64,000 bases of DNA from Aphanomyces cochlioides (lineage: Eukaryota > Oomycota > Saprolegniomycetes > Saprolegniales > Verrucalvaceae), in contig JAHQRK010000006.1 in the NCBI GenBank assembly GCA_019828595.1, positions 2,170,001 to 2,234,000 of the forward strand. Direction: 5' to 3'. The number at the start of each line of letters is the position of its first letter. Position 1 is the first letter of the stretch. The translations under genes were made by a program, and so were the position numbers. Positions 1 through 12,419 of the stretch are shown here, in pieces. Below the pieces are notes generated by a model. That model was given only the letters and a program-made list of their open reading frames with translations. It was not told the DNA's origin and did not search any database.

Positions 1-3000
1 TGGGAAACATTTATTTTCACCAGTACGTCTTATAACAGGGCTGAAATATTTACGATCAATGATAGAGGCAAGATGAGTCAGGCATTGCATCACCAGTCTT
101 TGCTGGTGACGGTCGGAAAAACTCTCCGTGAAGTTGTCGGTGCTCTTAACAACAAAGGCCAACTTCTCAAGGACTTGGGCCTTGTCAAAGAAGCCCTCAT
201 TGCTCACACACAGGCCTTAGCCCTAAAACCAGAGGACGGTAACACAATGCTCAATGTCATTACAGCAAGACGACAACTTTGCATGTGGATCGACGCTGAC
301 TCATGGCATGACCGCTTACTCGAAGTCACAATGTCAGAGATCAGGGTATTCCATTTGCTCATATGGGCTAGTTTTGATTCCATTTTAGCGTGGAGAAGTG
401 CCTTCGCTGCTACCGTACGATGCGACTCTGATGGCGATATCTGACGACGTGAAAAAACAAATTGCAATCGCCAATTCGGTCCAGTGGGATCAGAGCACTC
501 GAGTCACTCTGACAGGCACTGAGGCGACACCACGAGAACAACTACGTATCGGATATATTAGCTATGATTTTCGCAATCACCCTATGGGCCAGCTGACAAT
601 TGGAGCTTTGGAGCAGCATAACCACTCGCGTGTCCAAGTGTTTGCTTACTCGTATGGACCAAACGACGCCTCAGAGTGGCGGCTCCGTAGCGAGGCTGCG
701 AGCGATGTATTCCGAGACGTGCAAGAATCCTCCGATGTTGCCATTGCGACGCAAATTGCCGCCGACAAAATCCATATTTTGATCGACCTAATGGCCCACA
801 CACGTGGATCTCGCGTTGGGATCATGGGACTTAAGCCAGCACCAATTGTAATAAACTACTTGGGCTACCCTGGCACCATGGGCGGTTCCTTCACAGACTA
901 CGCAATCGTAGATGCTGCAGTTGTTCCACCGACTCGTGCAGCTGACACCTTTACCGAGAAGCTAGTGTACTTGCCACACACGTACCAAGTGAACGACTAC
1001 GACTGGGCCACACCTACAACAATTGAGCAACCGCTGAGAGCCGACGGACATTTCATCTTCTGCAATTTCAACACGATCAACAAGATGGAGCCACTCTCGT
1101 TTGACACGTGGATGCGTATACTCTATCGAGTACCACACAGCGTCCTCTATCTCCTGGAGCCGTCGCGAGTGGATGCTGGTGTTATGAAGACTTTTTTGGC
1201 TGAGGCGGCAGCCCGCGGCATAAGCCCTTCGCGTATATTCTTTGCCCCTCGTGCTCCTCGTGCACTGCACTTGGCTCGCCTGAAAGATGCACATTTGTTT
1301 CTTGATTCCTTTATTTACAATGCCCATACGACTGCAAGTGATATGCTATGGGCTTATCTACCGATAGTGACATTGTGGGGCGACACATTTGCTAGCCGCG
1401 TTGCTGCAAGCTTAGTGACCACGGCTCTCAATGCGTCGACTATCTGGACGACTTACTCCATCAAAGAGTACGAAGATTTGGCGGTGGCTCTAGCAACCAC
1501 CCACCGACCATGGCTGAACAAACTACGTCAGCAGCTGGCCCAGCGAGTACTGGAAAACCCAATCTTTGACAATCGAAGAACGACCCACCACTTGGAACAC
1601 GCTATGATGTGCATGGCTAACCTGGGACCGGAGCGCATGCACATTGTTGTAGATCCTCAAGATCGAAAACGACCACCACCTCGGTCTGTCGATGAAATTG
1701 TGGCTCAAATGACCCAAAAGGCATTGGCATTGCATCAAACAGGCGACTTGGACACTGCTGAAGCTGGCTACATGCGGCTCTTGGATATTTACCCCACATA
1801 TCACGACGCATTGCATTTGTATGGACTTCTCCTCTACCAGCGGAACAACTCCAAAAAAGCGCTCGACTATATGCTAAAATCTGTCGAAATTATGCCGAAC
1901 GTGGGTTTCTACCGCGGAAATCTAGGACAAGTCTATCAGAGTCTCAACGACACGAACAACGCAATTGATCAGGTTGATCGCCCCATTCCGATGGACTATG
2001 TTCATCTTTTGATAGTTTGACCAAGCCTTGGCTTTGGATTCACAACTTCCCCAAGTATTTTTGAACTACATGACACTGCTTCAGAGCAAGAACGACTCAG
2101 GTCTTATCCAAGTATATGAGAAGTACGGCGAGGTTAGTCGCTTCAGTCTTTGACTTGTTAACTTCAAATTGCAGCAACTTTTAGGAGCTCTATCTCTTAA
2201 AGACCAATGGACAATCCGCTTTGATGTGAGCTATGCACTGGCGTCGAAAGGTTCCCCGCATAGAGCGATTACATGCTTGGAAGCTTTGATTACATTGTCG
2301 CCGCCTGAAAATATTCTTATTCGAGCTCAATACAATATGGCGGCTCTACTTACCGAAACAGGTCAATACGACCATGCCAACGAGCTTTCAATGAAGACCG
2401 TACTCTTGGAACACCGATCCAAGTTTCGACCAGGACCAAAAGTGGAGCCTAAAGGTGGCCCTGTTGTTGTTATCTACTGCCATGAATATGGACAATCCTG
2501 GTGGAGTCAATGGGGTCCTGACTCGATTTATTCGGGAATCGGTGGCTCTGAAGAGGCTGTCATCTACCTCTCCCGGGAACTGAAAGCACTAGGCTACTTT
2601 GTCCAAGTATACGCTAACCCGCCAGAGTCAATGATCGACGAATTTGGTGTTGTGTGGTATCCTCATACTGAATTTGACATGGAAGCAAAGACAGGTTCGA
2701 CTCAAACACCTTATTTATGACTAAGTGCTTGCAGATATCTTTATCGCTTGGCGCTACCACATTTCAACGGCACTTGCCACTCAAGCTACCAAGGTGTACG
2801 TGTGGCTTCACGATATGGTGAGCGGCAATCATTTCACACCATCGTACATGGAGACTATCGACGGAATCTTCTGTCTGTCGACAGCCCATTCCGCCGTGCT
2901 CTCTGAGCCTGCCAAGTCAAAAGTGATTCCAACGGGAAATGGCCTCACGCCACTAGCTTTTGTGTCTGGTGAAAACCTGCAAACCCATTTTGTCTATGGA

Positions 3001-3697
3001 AGTTCCCCCGGTCGGGGTCTCGACACTGTTTTGGAAGCATGGCCCTCTCTACGCCGTCGAATTCCAAACGCAACACTCAGCGTACTAGAGACAGTTTGAA
3101 GATATAGAATTGACGTCGTCCTAGGTGTTCTATGGGTTCACCCCTGCATTTGTACGATTTGCTCAGCCCTCCGCGAGTTGGCGCCATCGAATGGAAGCTC
3201 TGCTAGAGCAAGATGGTGTGACTTATGTCGGACTTGTGGACCATGATACCTTATCATACGAGTATCAAATTCTCCTGTTCTATGGCTGACTCATGCGACT
3301 AGGTACTCTCTTGCTGGCTTCTACCTTTACCCAACTACTTACCCAGAGACAAGTTGCGTGTCAATCATGAAGGCGATGGCAGCAGGCGCGATTCCCATAA
3401 CTTCTAAACGCGGAGCTTTGGCTGAAGTAGTTGGAGTCTTTGACCTTGGTCCTTCGGAGGGGTTAATTGGCCCTATGAGTAAGTTTCCTCCACATTTTAA
3501 CTGAATTGATTTATATTCTAGCCAAGGAATGGCAAGAAAAATGGGTTGATGCAGTAGTGGCTGCTGTCGCAATGGACCTGAGATCATTTCGCAAGGAGAT
3601 GACAGAGTATGCCCGAGAAACATTTTCATGGGCGAAAATCGCTCGTCAATGGCATGAGGAATTTACAGGAGACAAAGACGAGATGGATGTATTCTAA
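1..3697 (+). CDS. TPR / O-GlcNAc-transferase-like (GT41) plus GT4-like bifunctional glycosyltransferase, 5' end uncertain
   Basis: Exons join in phase across introns 346-388, 1973-2015, 2133-2174, 2695-2734, 3082-3124, 3262-3302 and 3479-3521 (40-43 nt each). From the ATG at 73 the product is 1,109 residues, but the frame is open to base 1, so the true start is probably upstream. Order of domains: TPR units near the N-terminus; an OGT/SPINDLY-type catalytic region with the segments RIGYISYDFRNHPMGQL, INYLGYPGTMG and KLVYLPHTYQVND; more TPR units (for example AIDQFDQALALDSQ); then a second glycosyltransferase half with GIGGSEEAVIYLSREL, VYVWLHD, a GRGLDTVLEAWP segment and YPTTYPETSCVSIMKAMAAG, the acceptor/donor-site pattern of GT-B family 4 enzymes. 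Known OGTs attach GlcNAc or fucose to Ser/Thr of cytosolic and nuclear proteins; the role of the C-terminal half is unknown. Convergent with the PHD gene, 14 bp between stops. Confidence 0.85.
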
Positions 3698-3711
3698 GCT
3701 ATCATGTGGCA

Positions 3712-6700
3712 CTACTTGGTTTGCTTCGAACAGCGTTTGCAATACCAGTCGTCTTCGGGTACACGATCAAGCTTTACGCATTTCTAGTTAGATATAAGTA
3801 CGGTGTAAGAAGTTAGGACATAGTACCAAGTGGAAGACGCGTTCACAGCCTTTCGTGCCAGCTTCATTTCCACAGATAACGTGGGAATCCATACGAATTC
3901 GGCCCTTCTTGCAGTGGCCACAAGACTGGTTTTCACAATCCTCGCAGAACCAGTCGTCGTTCGGATCAAAGTCCTGATGCGCACATTAGAATTATGCAAC
4001 TGATATGACGGGGATCATACCTCCAGTTTCAAGCACTCAACATGAAATGCTTTGGGGCAACCGTCGCAAAGAAGTAATTCGCCACCATTTTTGCAAATCC
4101 CACAAAATGCATCCCATTCCTCTTCAGATTTTATGTGGACACCGGAGGAAGTTCCATCTTTTGGAACATCTGAGGGTAGCACAACGGGATACACAGGCTT
4201 GACATTTCTGTCGCAATTTGGACAAAATGTTTTACCGCGGGGAATGCGGCGTAATCCCACGCAGGTGAAGTGGAATACATGTGGACAGCCATCACTATTA
4301 AAAATGTCATGACAGGCGATATTAAAAATACATACCAGCAAAGTAGTTCTCCACCGTCTCGGCATACACAACAGTATTCTTCCCATTCGGTCTCTCCAGC
4401 TTTAGATTGTTGGCGCTTTGTTTTCACCGGTGAGGCTTCGGACGCTTCGTCATCAACATCATTGTAATCGACTTTCTTCGTCTCGCGCTTCACCCTTTGC
4501 TCCTTCTTTACTTCTGCGACTCCAGTAAGGGCCCAAATATCCATTCGTTGAACAAGAGAGGCCACTGATAGAGCCACACTTGACAAGGTTTCGCATTGTC
4601 TGACAACATTGATCCAGCGTTCACGAGCTCTCTTGCTTGGCCAAAGAGAGTTTTGGACAAATGTTTCATCCTCTTCTTCATCGTCGTCGTCGTCTTCAAT
4701 TTTAACTTTGACATCCTCTTGACCAGATATCTCGCGCTCTAACGTGAGGACCGACTCGACCAATTGAGGAATGGTGGACGCTTCCTCAACACTTTTCACC
4801 CAATCTGTCTGTTGGTTATTTACCCACATCGATCCTCTTGACTCCAATAGGCGTTTTGTAGCAACTTCTTCAACATGTAAGAGTTCCTTTTTCACTTCAT
4901 CGACAGTAAAGTCTTGGTAGGAGCGACCCCACGATCGGCCTTTGTTGTGCCACTCGATATCAGTTGGAGCGCTCTTCCTCATTTCTTTTGTAAGGACGTC
5001 AACGTGAGGAAGTAATTCCTTCTTCAACGGATTTCCGTCGCTCAATGCATTGAGAAACTCCTGAACAGATTCTGGAGTGTCGTAGTAGGACCATTGACCA
5101 TTGCTTTGCTCAATGTATACACGCTTTGCATCACCACGGAAGAGCCAGTACTTGTTCAAGTCTTTGTCCTTGCCCAAGGTTTGAGTTCGAATGAAGTATT
5201 GGCGCATTGCTTTTTCAAATATTTGTTTTCGCTCTTCCATTTCTTGTTCCTTCGACGCTTCAGCCTCAAGGCGTTCAGCAAGCTCAGCAGCTTCTTCGTA
5301 CAATTTTACGTCGGCTGGAGAGGCCACGACGTAAACGCCTGTTGACTGCTTGGGTTTCTTCACACTGTGCATGCCATTCTCTTTAGCTGCTCTCAGACTT
5401 GATTTCAGTCGCTCTAAGTCTTTGATCTCTGAAGCCAATTGGATTTCTTCAGCAATCAAAGCTCGTTTCTTGAGGATTTGGTCGCGCTGCTTGCATTTCT
5501 TATTTCGCTCCTCTTTTTCTTTTCGCCTTGCTTCGCGATCAGCTTCTAATTTCTTCTTTCGAACTAAGTATTCTTGGCGAGAAATGACTCCTTTCGCTTG
5601 AAGAGATTTCAATTCCTCTTCATCTTCGTCGGAGCTGTTTGCGCTATCCTCTTCACTTTGAGTGGAAGAGGCTTCATCCGTCTGAAGGGGTGATCCTGGT
5701 CGCGAGCTGTTTGTATCCTCTTGGTCGATGACTGGAGCTGCACCTTTCTTTCCTCCTTTGAGCCAATTCTGCATTGCGGCTTTTTGCTCGGAAGCTAATT
5801 TGGCCTTATCCGCCTTCTGCTGTTCGAGAGCACGTTTATTTTCTTCTGCCTTTTCTTTCTTTTCTTGGAACAAAAGACGATTGTGTTCTTTTGCAGCTTC
5901 ACTGCGTTCTTGGACATGAAAATTGATTTGCTTAGCAATTTTGTCAGTGCTGTAAGCCAGCGTCACCAGAAAGTTGAGCAACGTTAACTTGTGGGAAATC
6001 GACAGCTGGGGGTATTCATTGTCAGAAAGGGCAGCCACAGCAGCTTTGAGGGCAGGGGGTGCATTATTGCTGTAGCGAGGAACAGCTTCAATCAAATTTT
6101 GCAAAACAGCAGGCCATGAGAGAAAGTTGAGCATATTCGACGTCGGAACGCCCACTGTTAAGGGGGCATGAACGACTTCAAAGCGGTATCGGTCCAATGC
6201 ATCCATGTCTGCTTCCTCTTCAGAGACGTAAGCTTCACCTTCCCTATGTAGGAAGTAAATAAAACCGAAGTTGGGTGATCACGGAGTTTACCTGCTTTCC
6301 AAAATCATGTCAAGCAAGCACATATGCAGCTCGTTGATGAGTGGAGAAAATTTTTGTGACACGAGTGCATCGCATAACTGCTCAATGGAAATTGCAGAAA
6401 TCCCAATCACCTTTTGGAATGAAAATACAAAATCCCATGCTGTCAAGACTTGACGGAACAAATTGGATGGGATTCCACCGATTGTGCAGGGCTTGCTCCT
6501 ACACAGAGAGTATGAGATTAATCGATTGCAATAAGACAGTACAGCGGCTTGGGACCAACTTCCAGACCATCCTGTTCAGTGTTTCGCTTGTTCTTCAATA
6601 AGCCCTGTTCCTTCTTTTTGAGAGCAAGGTCTTCCTTTTCAAGCTTTTCTAGCTTTTCTTTGGCTTGGCGAATGGTTTCAGCAGAATTTTCGGCAATCTT

Positions 6701-7309
6701 GCCGAGCTTTTCCTCCTCTCTGTCCTTGTACGATACTTTTTGCTTCTTTACGATTCGTTCCTTCATTTCAAGTACACGCTTGGCCTTGTCTTCCAAAGCC
6801 TTGGCACTTCGACGGGCCAATGCCTCGTCTCTCTCTCGTTGTTTGGCTTCTCGAGCAAGATCACGTTGGCGCTTTTCCTCTTCACGCTTCAATCGTCTTT
6901 GATCTTTCACTTCACGCTTAGCCTTACGTCGCTCCAACGTATCCGTGCATAGTTTGCAGAACCAGCTGCTGTCTGGTCTGGGAACATCATCCGGGTCCAT
7001 CGACAGACAGGCCGTATGGAAGGCCCGAGGGCATCGGTCGCAGCACAAGAGTTCGCCACCATCTTTACATATATTGCAGTACCATCGATTGTGATCTCCT
7101 CCAGATCGTCCATTGTCACTTTTTGAACTCTGATCATCATCGTCGTCGTCGTCATCTTCATCCTGAATCGATGAGTCCCGATCGTCTCCGTCGCTATTCT
7201 TCTCGGATCGAGGTCGTTTCGATGCGGGTTTCGGACTCTGTTCCACAACTTCCACTTCGCTCTCGACGTCGTCTACGTCTTGAGCACACAATTGGCCCAC
7301 GCTCATCAT
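3712..7309 (-). CDS. DDT/WHIM chromatin-remodelling protein with four PHD fingers
   Basis: Six exons; introns 6499-6542, 6244-6291, 4295-4335, 3975-4021 and 3784-3826; 1,124 residues. An acidic N-terminus is followed by PHD finger 1 (WYCNICKDGGELLCCDRCPR), a long charged coiled coil, a DDT domain (NLFRQVLTAWDFVFSFQKVI), a WHIM1 region around SISHKLTLLNFLV, more coiled coil, a WHIM2/3 region (DKDLNKYWLFRGD) and PHD fingers 2-4 at the C-terminus. PHD 2 (CCVCRDGGELLC...CPNCD) and PHD 4 (...VFHLKCVKLDRVPEDDWYCKRC) are complete only after splicing. DDT plus WHIM is the signature of ISWI-partner proteins (ACF1/WSTF/BAZ families, plant RLT and PTM), so a nuclear role in nucleosome spacing and histone-tail reading is inferred. 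No bromodomain is visible, unlike animal BAZ proteins. Start at 7309 is the first ATG in the frame. Confidence 0.88.
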
Positions 7310-8384
7310 CTTGGCTCGAGACCGTCGTCACGTGTGTTCCGTTGCTGCTGGGAGATGTAAACGCGAAATTTCCGAATAATTTTTTTATTCGACTTGCGTA
7401 AATGGCGCGGAACGCCCAACAACCTTCAGTTGTTTATAATAAAACCGAGAGACAACCACAGCCCTCATCCAATATCTTCCAAACGATCTTGGCCTCGTCA
7501 TCCCCACGTCGACTCTCTGCGCTTTCCCCCTCGTAGTATCTCACTCTCTCCATCTCGGCTTCATATTCCAGTTGGACCAACTCCAAACATTCCCACGCGT
7601 TCGTTCATTCCCAATATCCACAATTCCCCATTTTGTGCGAACTTTGAGATATGCTATGCTGGGGGTATAGTTGGTACAACACCACTCCTCTCTTGCTTAT
7701 GCAGGCAAACAATCGCTTGAAAGCTAGCGATGGCTAATACATTATTGCTTTTGCTTTCTGTTCTGTGTTCAACTCAATATCTTGCAGGTTAGATAGACAA
7801 GATGCGACTTCTACGTGTTATGGCATGTGGTTTTGAGTGTTCAATTCGTCGTCGTGGATAAAGCTGGGTTAGAAAGGAGATCCTCCGTCAAGCCACTGCA
7901 ATTGCGAGTTGAATCAACTACGGTCAGGTCAAGATTGGCATGAATGGACAATGTCGAGATGATCTCGTCACGCGCGCAAATGGACGACGGGTGTGATTGC
8001 ATGGTGTGGTAAAGAGATGAATGCAGTACATCATGGGAAGTTGTCACTTTGATAGCTACAAATTAAAGTAAAATGACAACAGCATGGTCTCGATTTCAAG
8101 CAAAGTTCGGGAGTGAAGAGATTTAAAATGCTTTTGATAGATGGCGATTTATACCTTTGAGGGAGAGCAGCAGCGAGCAGGAGAAAGCCAGAAAACGAGT
8201 GGCATTATGGCATTGGAGCTGTGTATCAACGAACAGGAGCGAATTATCCACACCCCATTGCATCTATTTGGTCGAATTCCCTCAAACGAATACAGTTCAA
8301 TGGCGCGAATTTTATTTTAATTTCATTTATTCGTCTATTTATTATCATTTCATTTTCACATTTTCATATTTTACCCAAGTCATC
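7310..8384. other. Divergent intergenic region, no gene seen
   Basis: This 1.07-kb stretch separates the 5' end of the minus-strand PHD gene from the plus-strand gene starting at 8385. It is AT-rich toward 8300-8380 and holds only short reading frames with no recognisable domain or credible splice pattern. Both promoters must lie here. Confidence 0.5.
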
Positions 8385-10496
8385 ATGCGAAGGAGTTCGC
8401 GCGTCCAAGCGAGTCGAGCGACGAGAGATCAACCAGACAGCCATGAAGACAGTAAACCTTCAAGTACATCAACTCCAACGCTGATAAAGAATGACAAGAC
8501 ACCACAGACGCCGGAAGCAAAGAATGCAACGGCGCCAACGAAACGGAAAGGACAGACATTAGTCCAACAACGAAAACAAGTGGCATTCCAGTCGCCCGCA
8601 AAGGAAACACCAACAAAGACACTCTCAACTCCCCAAAAAGGAGGTACCAAATCGCCAAGTCGGTTCTCCTTGGGTTTGACCCAAGACGACTCGGAAGTTG
8701 ATGACATTATGAATCAGCTTGAGGAAGCGCTACCAAAGTACACACGATCATCTTGGATTTTTGCGCTCACAGATCTATTCTAGGCAGCAAAAACGAAAGA
8801 AAGCGAGAAAGAGTATCGACATGTTCGACGATTTGGACGCGCTCCTTGCTGAAAACAACAAAGAGCAGGAGAAGAAGAAAGAACATGCGGATAAAATCGC
8901 CCAACTTCGTCAAGAGTCGAAAGAGCTTAAAGAATTGGGTTGTTCGTTGCGTCAACTCTCGTCCGAAATTGAGACCAATATGAAAGATCTTCAAGCAGAC
9001 GATCATTTGTTCGATACTGAAGTCGTGGTCGAAGTCGAAAAGTTTGGTTATGTCTTCGAGCCCCTCACAGAGGTATCATCCTTGTAATCGGCATTTGAGT
9101 CACGCCCGTTGTAGCCATTGACATGCCCAGACTTCATCCCGTCTAAGCAGGACTTGAACAGTCCATTCAAGTTGGTATATGAATGCATGGCCACGACAAA
9201 CGAGACGCAACTGGCTTCGTTGTTATGGAGCCAGGCAATTCTCGTATTGGCAGTGGAAATCAAGGAGAGGGTTCCAAGCGTAATATGTCGGTGGCTTTTC
9301 AGTTTAGGTAACCTCATTTGCCACTTTCTCTTTCACCCCTACGCTCAGTTAGCAGTCATCGAAACAGTCACATTGTTCAAGGCGCTTTCATGAATCTTTT
9401 CACGCTTCTCCTCGCTGGCAAATCGAATGTGAGCCAGGTAGAGCGGCTCGCCCAGCAATCTCAATTTGCTAATCTGTAGCTCACTTGTGGACTTCCGTGT
9501 GGTATGTTGTGTCGAGGTATTGCCCTCCCTGTTAAAATGGATTGGGATGTCTCGTTTAATGACTTCTTCATGTGCTTCCGGAAGTATGGTTTCAAGGAAT
9601 CGAAGCGAGCGCTCAATTCAAAAAGCAAAGCGCAAGGTCATGGATCCAGTTCAGTGTGGAAGATCCCATTCCCATCCGTCAACATGGAACACGTGACGAT
9701 GTTATTCATCCTGGGTTTGCGCACCGACAAACTCAAGACCAGCGACTACGACATTTGCACTTGCTGCATATTCTTCCTCCGCATGCAGTTCGAAGATGTT
9801 TTGCGACCTCAACTGCGTGAACTCTGCTCGTACTGCTTGGAGGTGCTCCTCGATGCATTTACACCGAAGTTGTGGCGCCAGCAATATGCCCCCCTGCTCA
9901 TTCTACGCATAGCTGGCATCAATGAAGGATTCTTCCAGTCTGCAGCAGGATGGCTATCAATTGCACGTCGATTACCGCGCACTGAGCGTGGTACTCAGCT
10001 TACTACGGGGCTCGCTGTGTACATATTACAACATCGACTTGATAACAGTGAAGAGTCGCCTATAGCGTCATCAGATGAACCGCTCAAGTTTCCTCTTCAC
10101 TGCGATCTGGTCCTCGACATTATATCGACCAGTGTTGATTCATTGATTGCCAAGTACGCTGATAGCGATGCGAGGGAGGTTGTCCCGCCTTACGATCTCA
10201 TCTCCAACAAGATTGCATTGATGGATCTAGCACTCCAAGCCTTTTTGAATTACCTTGAGCCAAGAGATATGTCTCTAATCCTTGAAAAGCTAGACCGACT
10301 GGCTCTAACCAACAAAGCCGTACAAGCCGTTCAGTGGCACGAGGTAACATCTACATGCATCTACATTGATCTAACTTATGGACGGCAGATGAAAACTCTT
10401 GTGAGCTTGATGCATCGAAAATACTCACCGGAAAACTTGCGCATTGGCCGCATGCCGTCGCCAAAGGCGAAAGTTGTTTTGTTCATTGACGACTAG
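8385..10496 (+). CDS. Nuclear protein, possibly SLF2/FAM178 (CANIN-domain) like
   Basis: Six exons give 628 residues: introns 8738-8783, 9073-9114, 9308-9348, 9429-9479 and 10344-10388. The last intron is 45 nt, in frame and free of stops, so retention would add 15 residues; a CTAAC-like branch site before its AG argues that it is spliced. The first ~120 residues are basic and rich in S/T-P sites, typical of an unstructured nuclear tail. A short coiled coil follows (roughly 120-200), then a C-terminal alpha-helical domain (roughly 210-628) with FIPSKQDLNSPFKLVYECM, FPLHCDLVLDIISTSVDSL and similar helices. The overall pattern recalls the CANIN domain of FAM178/SLF2, which recruits SMC5/6 to damaged DNA, but this is recognition from memory of the fold's sequence style and is not secure. 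The ATG at 8385 follows an AT-rich leader. Confidence 0.7.
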
Positions 10497-10576
10497 ACTT
10501 ACTTGTAATAATTTATTGGCAGTGACGTGAACGAAACGACAGATTCGTCATCCGTTTCAAAGCTTCGAAGCCGCTC

Positions 10577-12298
10577 ATGTTTCAAGGATCCGCTCACATG
10601 GAAGGACAGAGTGATGAGGTCTTCACCGTCAGCCTCGACGAGCTCAGCTCGATTGTTGGGGTTGCACAGGAAGACCTCGTAGCCGCACTGAAGCATGAAG
10701 ATTCTGTCGACGTCGCTGGCACACTCGTCGACTCCAACGTGTTGGCCTATGATGAGCTGTCAGCTTTTAAGGGATTTCTAGTCGGCATGGACCAGCTCAT
10801 CGTTCATGAGGCAGCAACCGATACTCTGCTGTCGGAAGAATCAAGTCTACTTGTTGCCAAGCCGCGTTATGGCTCTGCGAAGACGCGTTTGAGGAATGCA
10901 GCGCGTGCTATCGGTCGATTCAAAGTCTTTGCCAAGCACAAAGTGGAACGTCGACACAACACGTGCATCGAGAAGCTCCGACCAGAGTTCACAATCTCCA
11001 TTCCGGCCCCAAAGCAAGTTGTCCATCCTTTGACTCCGCGACCCTCTCGACCTCGTACCCATGCCTTCATGATCCCAATGCAGTCACATGCTGCTTCCCA
11101 TTCTCAGTATGTCCTGGCGGTGGAAGAACCTTGGCATCGCCGTGGTTCTGGAGCGCTCCTTCGCAGTCTCTCGTCCTTGACGACACTTCCTTCTGAGCTG
11201 AGTCGAGTGACCCTTGAGACTGTGCACGATGCAACTTCCGACGATGTCGCAGTCCAAGTGGTTGTCACGAAACGCGTGCCTCTCGCTGGCTACGTTCTGC
11301 TTGCCTCAGCTCTGCTGACGATCTCATCGCTTGGTGCTGCGCTTGATCTCCAGTCTGGTGTCGATCCATTCGTGAAACTCTTTTGGCGCACGACTGCATC
11401 CATCATTGGCTTTCTTCCTTTCGCTGGCTACTCGATCATTGAACGCGGTTGGCCTTCATGGAACCGCCAGCTTGTCAAGCTGTTTGCTGTCTGTTCTTTC
11501 TCGTATGCTCTCTTTCTCATGACCTTCCTTTGGTCTCTCAACCACACGTCGATCGGCCATGCCTATATCTTCAACAATTGTCACTCGCTGCTCATTGTGA
11601 TGGGCAAGTTCTTGGTTGGCTCTCACGTGCTGTTCTATGAAGTTGTTGGATCTGCGCTGGGTCTCGTCGGTGGCGTCGTGACAACTTTGGATCATGCTGG
11701 GCCAAACGCAAGTGATATCAGTGCCGCAGTGCCGCCATCATGGCAAGGTGATGTGGTTGCACTCATTGGTGCTATTGGTGGTGTGTTTTACCTCCTAACA
11801 GCCAAGAAGTTGCGCCAAGAATTGGACGTCTTCGTCTTCATGACGTTGCTCTTCGTAATGACCGCTCTTCTTCACATCCCAGTGTTCTACGCCCTCGACA
11901 TTGACATTGAGTTGTCTCTAGACCATCATGTTGGCTGGTTTGGCTGGACTCAACCTGATATGCTTCCAGTTGAGCTCTACTTGGTCTTCGTCTGCACAAT
12001 TGTCGGCACCGTTGGCTACATCAGTGCCATGAAATACTTTGACCCGATTGTCGTGAGTGTCGTCATGCTCCTCGAGCCTATCTTAGCCACTGCTATTGGC
12101 GTTGTATTCGGCGTGGACACGATTCCAGGCATCCTCACGTGGGTCGGGGGCTTGCTGGTTCTTGCTGGCACTGGACTTGTGGTCATGGCTGGAAGCAACA
12201 AGATCGAGTCCCATGATGTCACTGATGCCATTCACAAAGCGCCACCTTCGCCATCCATGTACAGCTACAAGCTGACGAAGAAGCACAAGCATTTCTAG
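10577..12298 (+). CDS. DMT-superfamily (EamA-like) membrane transporter with long cytosolic N-terminus
   Basis: A single uninterrupted exon encodes 573 residues. About 235 residues precede the first membrane segment and contain no recognised domain; a second in-frame ATG at 10598 is an alternative start. From residue ~235 there are about ten hydrophobic helices (for example GYVLLASALLTISSLGAAL, VVALIGAIGGVFYLLTAKK, ILTWVGGLLVLAGTGLVVMA) in the two-times-five pattern of the drug/metabolite transporter fold; the final pair with SVVMLLEPILATAIGVVF is characteristic of EamA repeats. The C-terminus is short and basic. The substrate cannot be read from sequence. The gene lies only 80 bp downstream of its same-strand neighbour. 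Confidence 0.85.
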   Translation: MFQGSAHMEGQSDEVFTVSLDELSSIVGVAQEDLVAALKHEDSVDVAGTLVDSNVLAYDELSAFKGFLVGMDQLIVHEAATDTLLSEESSLLVAKPRYGSAKTRLRNAARAIGRFKVFAKHKVERRHNTCIEKLRPEFTISIPAPKQVVHPLTPRPSRPRTHAFMIPMQSHAASHSQYVLAVEEPWHRRGSGALLRSLSSLTTLPSELSRVTLETVHDATSDDVAVQVVVTKRVPLAGYVLLASALLTISSLGAALDLQSGVDPFVKLFWRTTASIIGFLPFAGYSIIERGWPSWNRQLVKLFAVCSFSYALFLMTFLWSLNHTSIGHAYIFNNCHSLLIVMGKFLVGSHVLFYEVVGSALGLVGGVVTTLDHAGPNASDISAAVPPSWQGDVVALIGAIGGVFYLLTAKKLRQELDVFVFMTLLFVMTALLHIPVFYALDIDIELSLDHHVGWFGWTQPDMLPVELYLVFVCTIVGTVGYISAMKYFDPIVVSVVMLLEPILATAIGVVFGVDTIPGILTWVGGLLVLAGTGLVVMAGSNKIESHDVTDAIHKAPPSPSMYSYKLTKKHKHF

Positions 12299-12419
12299 TT
12301 CTAACACGACATCCTCTTCGTCTTTCGTTTAGTTGTTGTTGCGTTGAAACGGCACCTCCCGCCGTCCTTCGGCCAATGGAAGCATTAGGTTGCGAAAGAT
12401 CGCATTCGAAATTTTTCGC

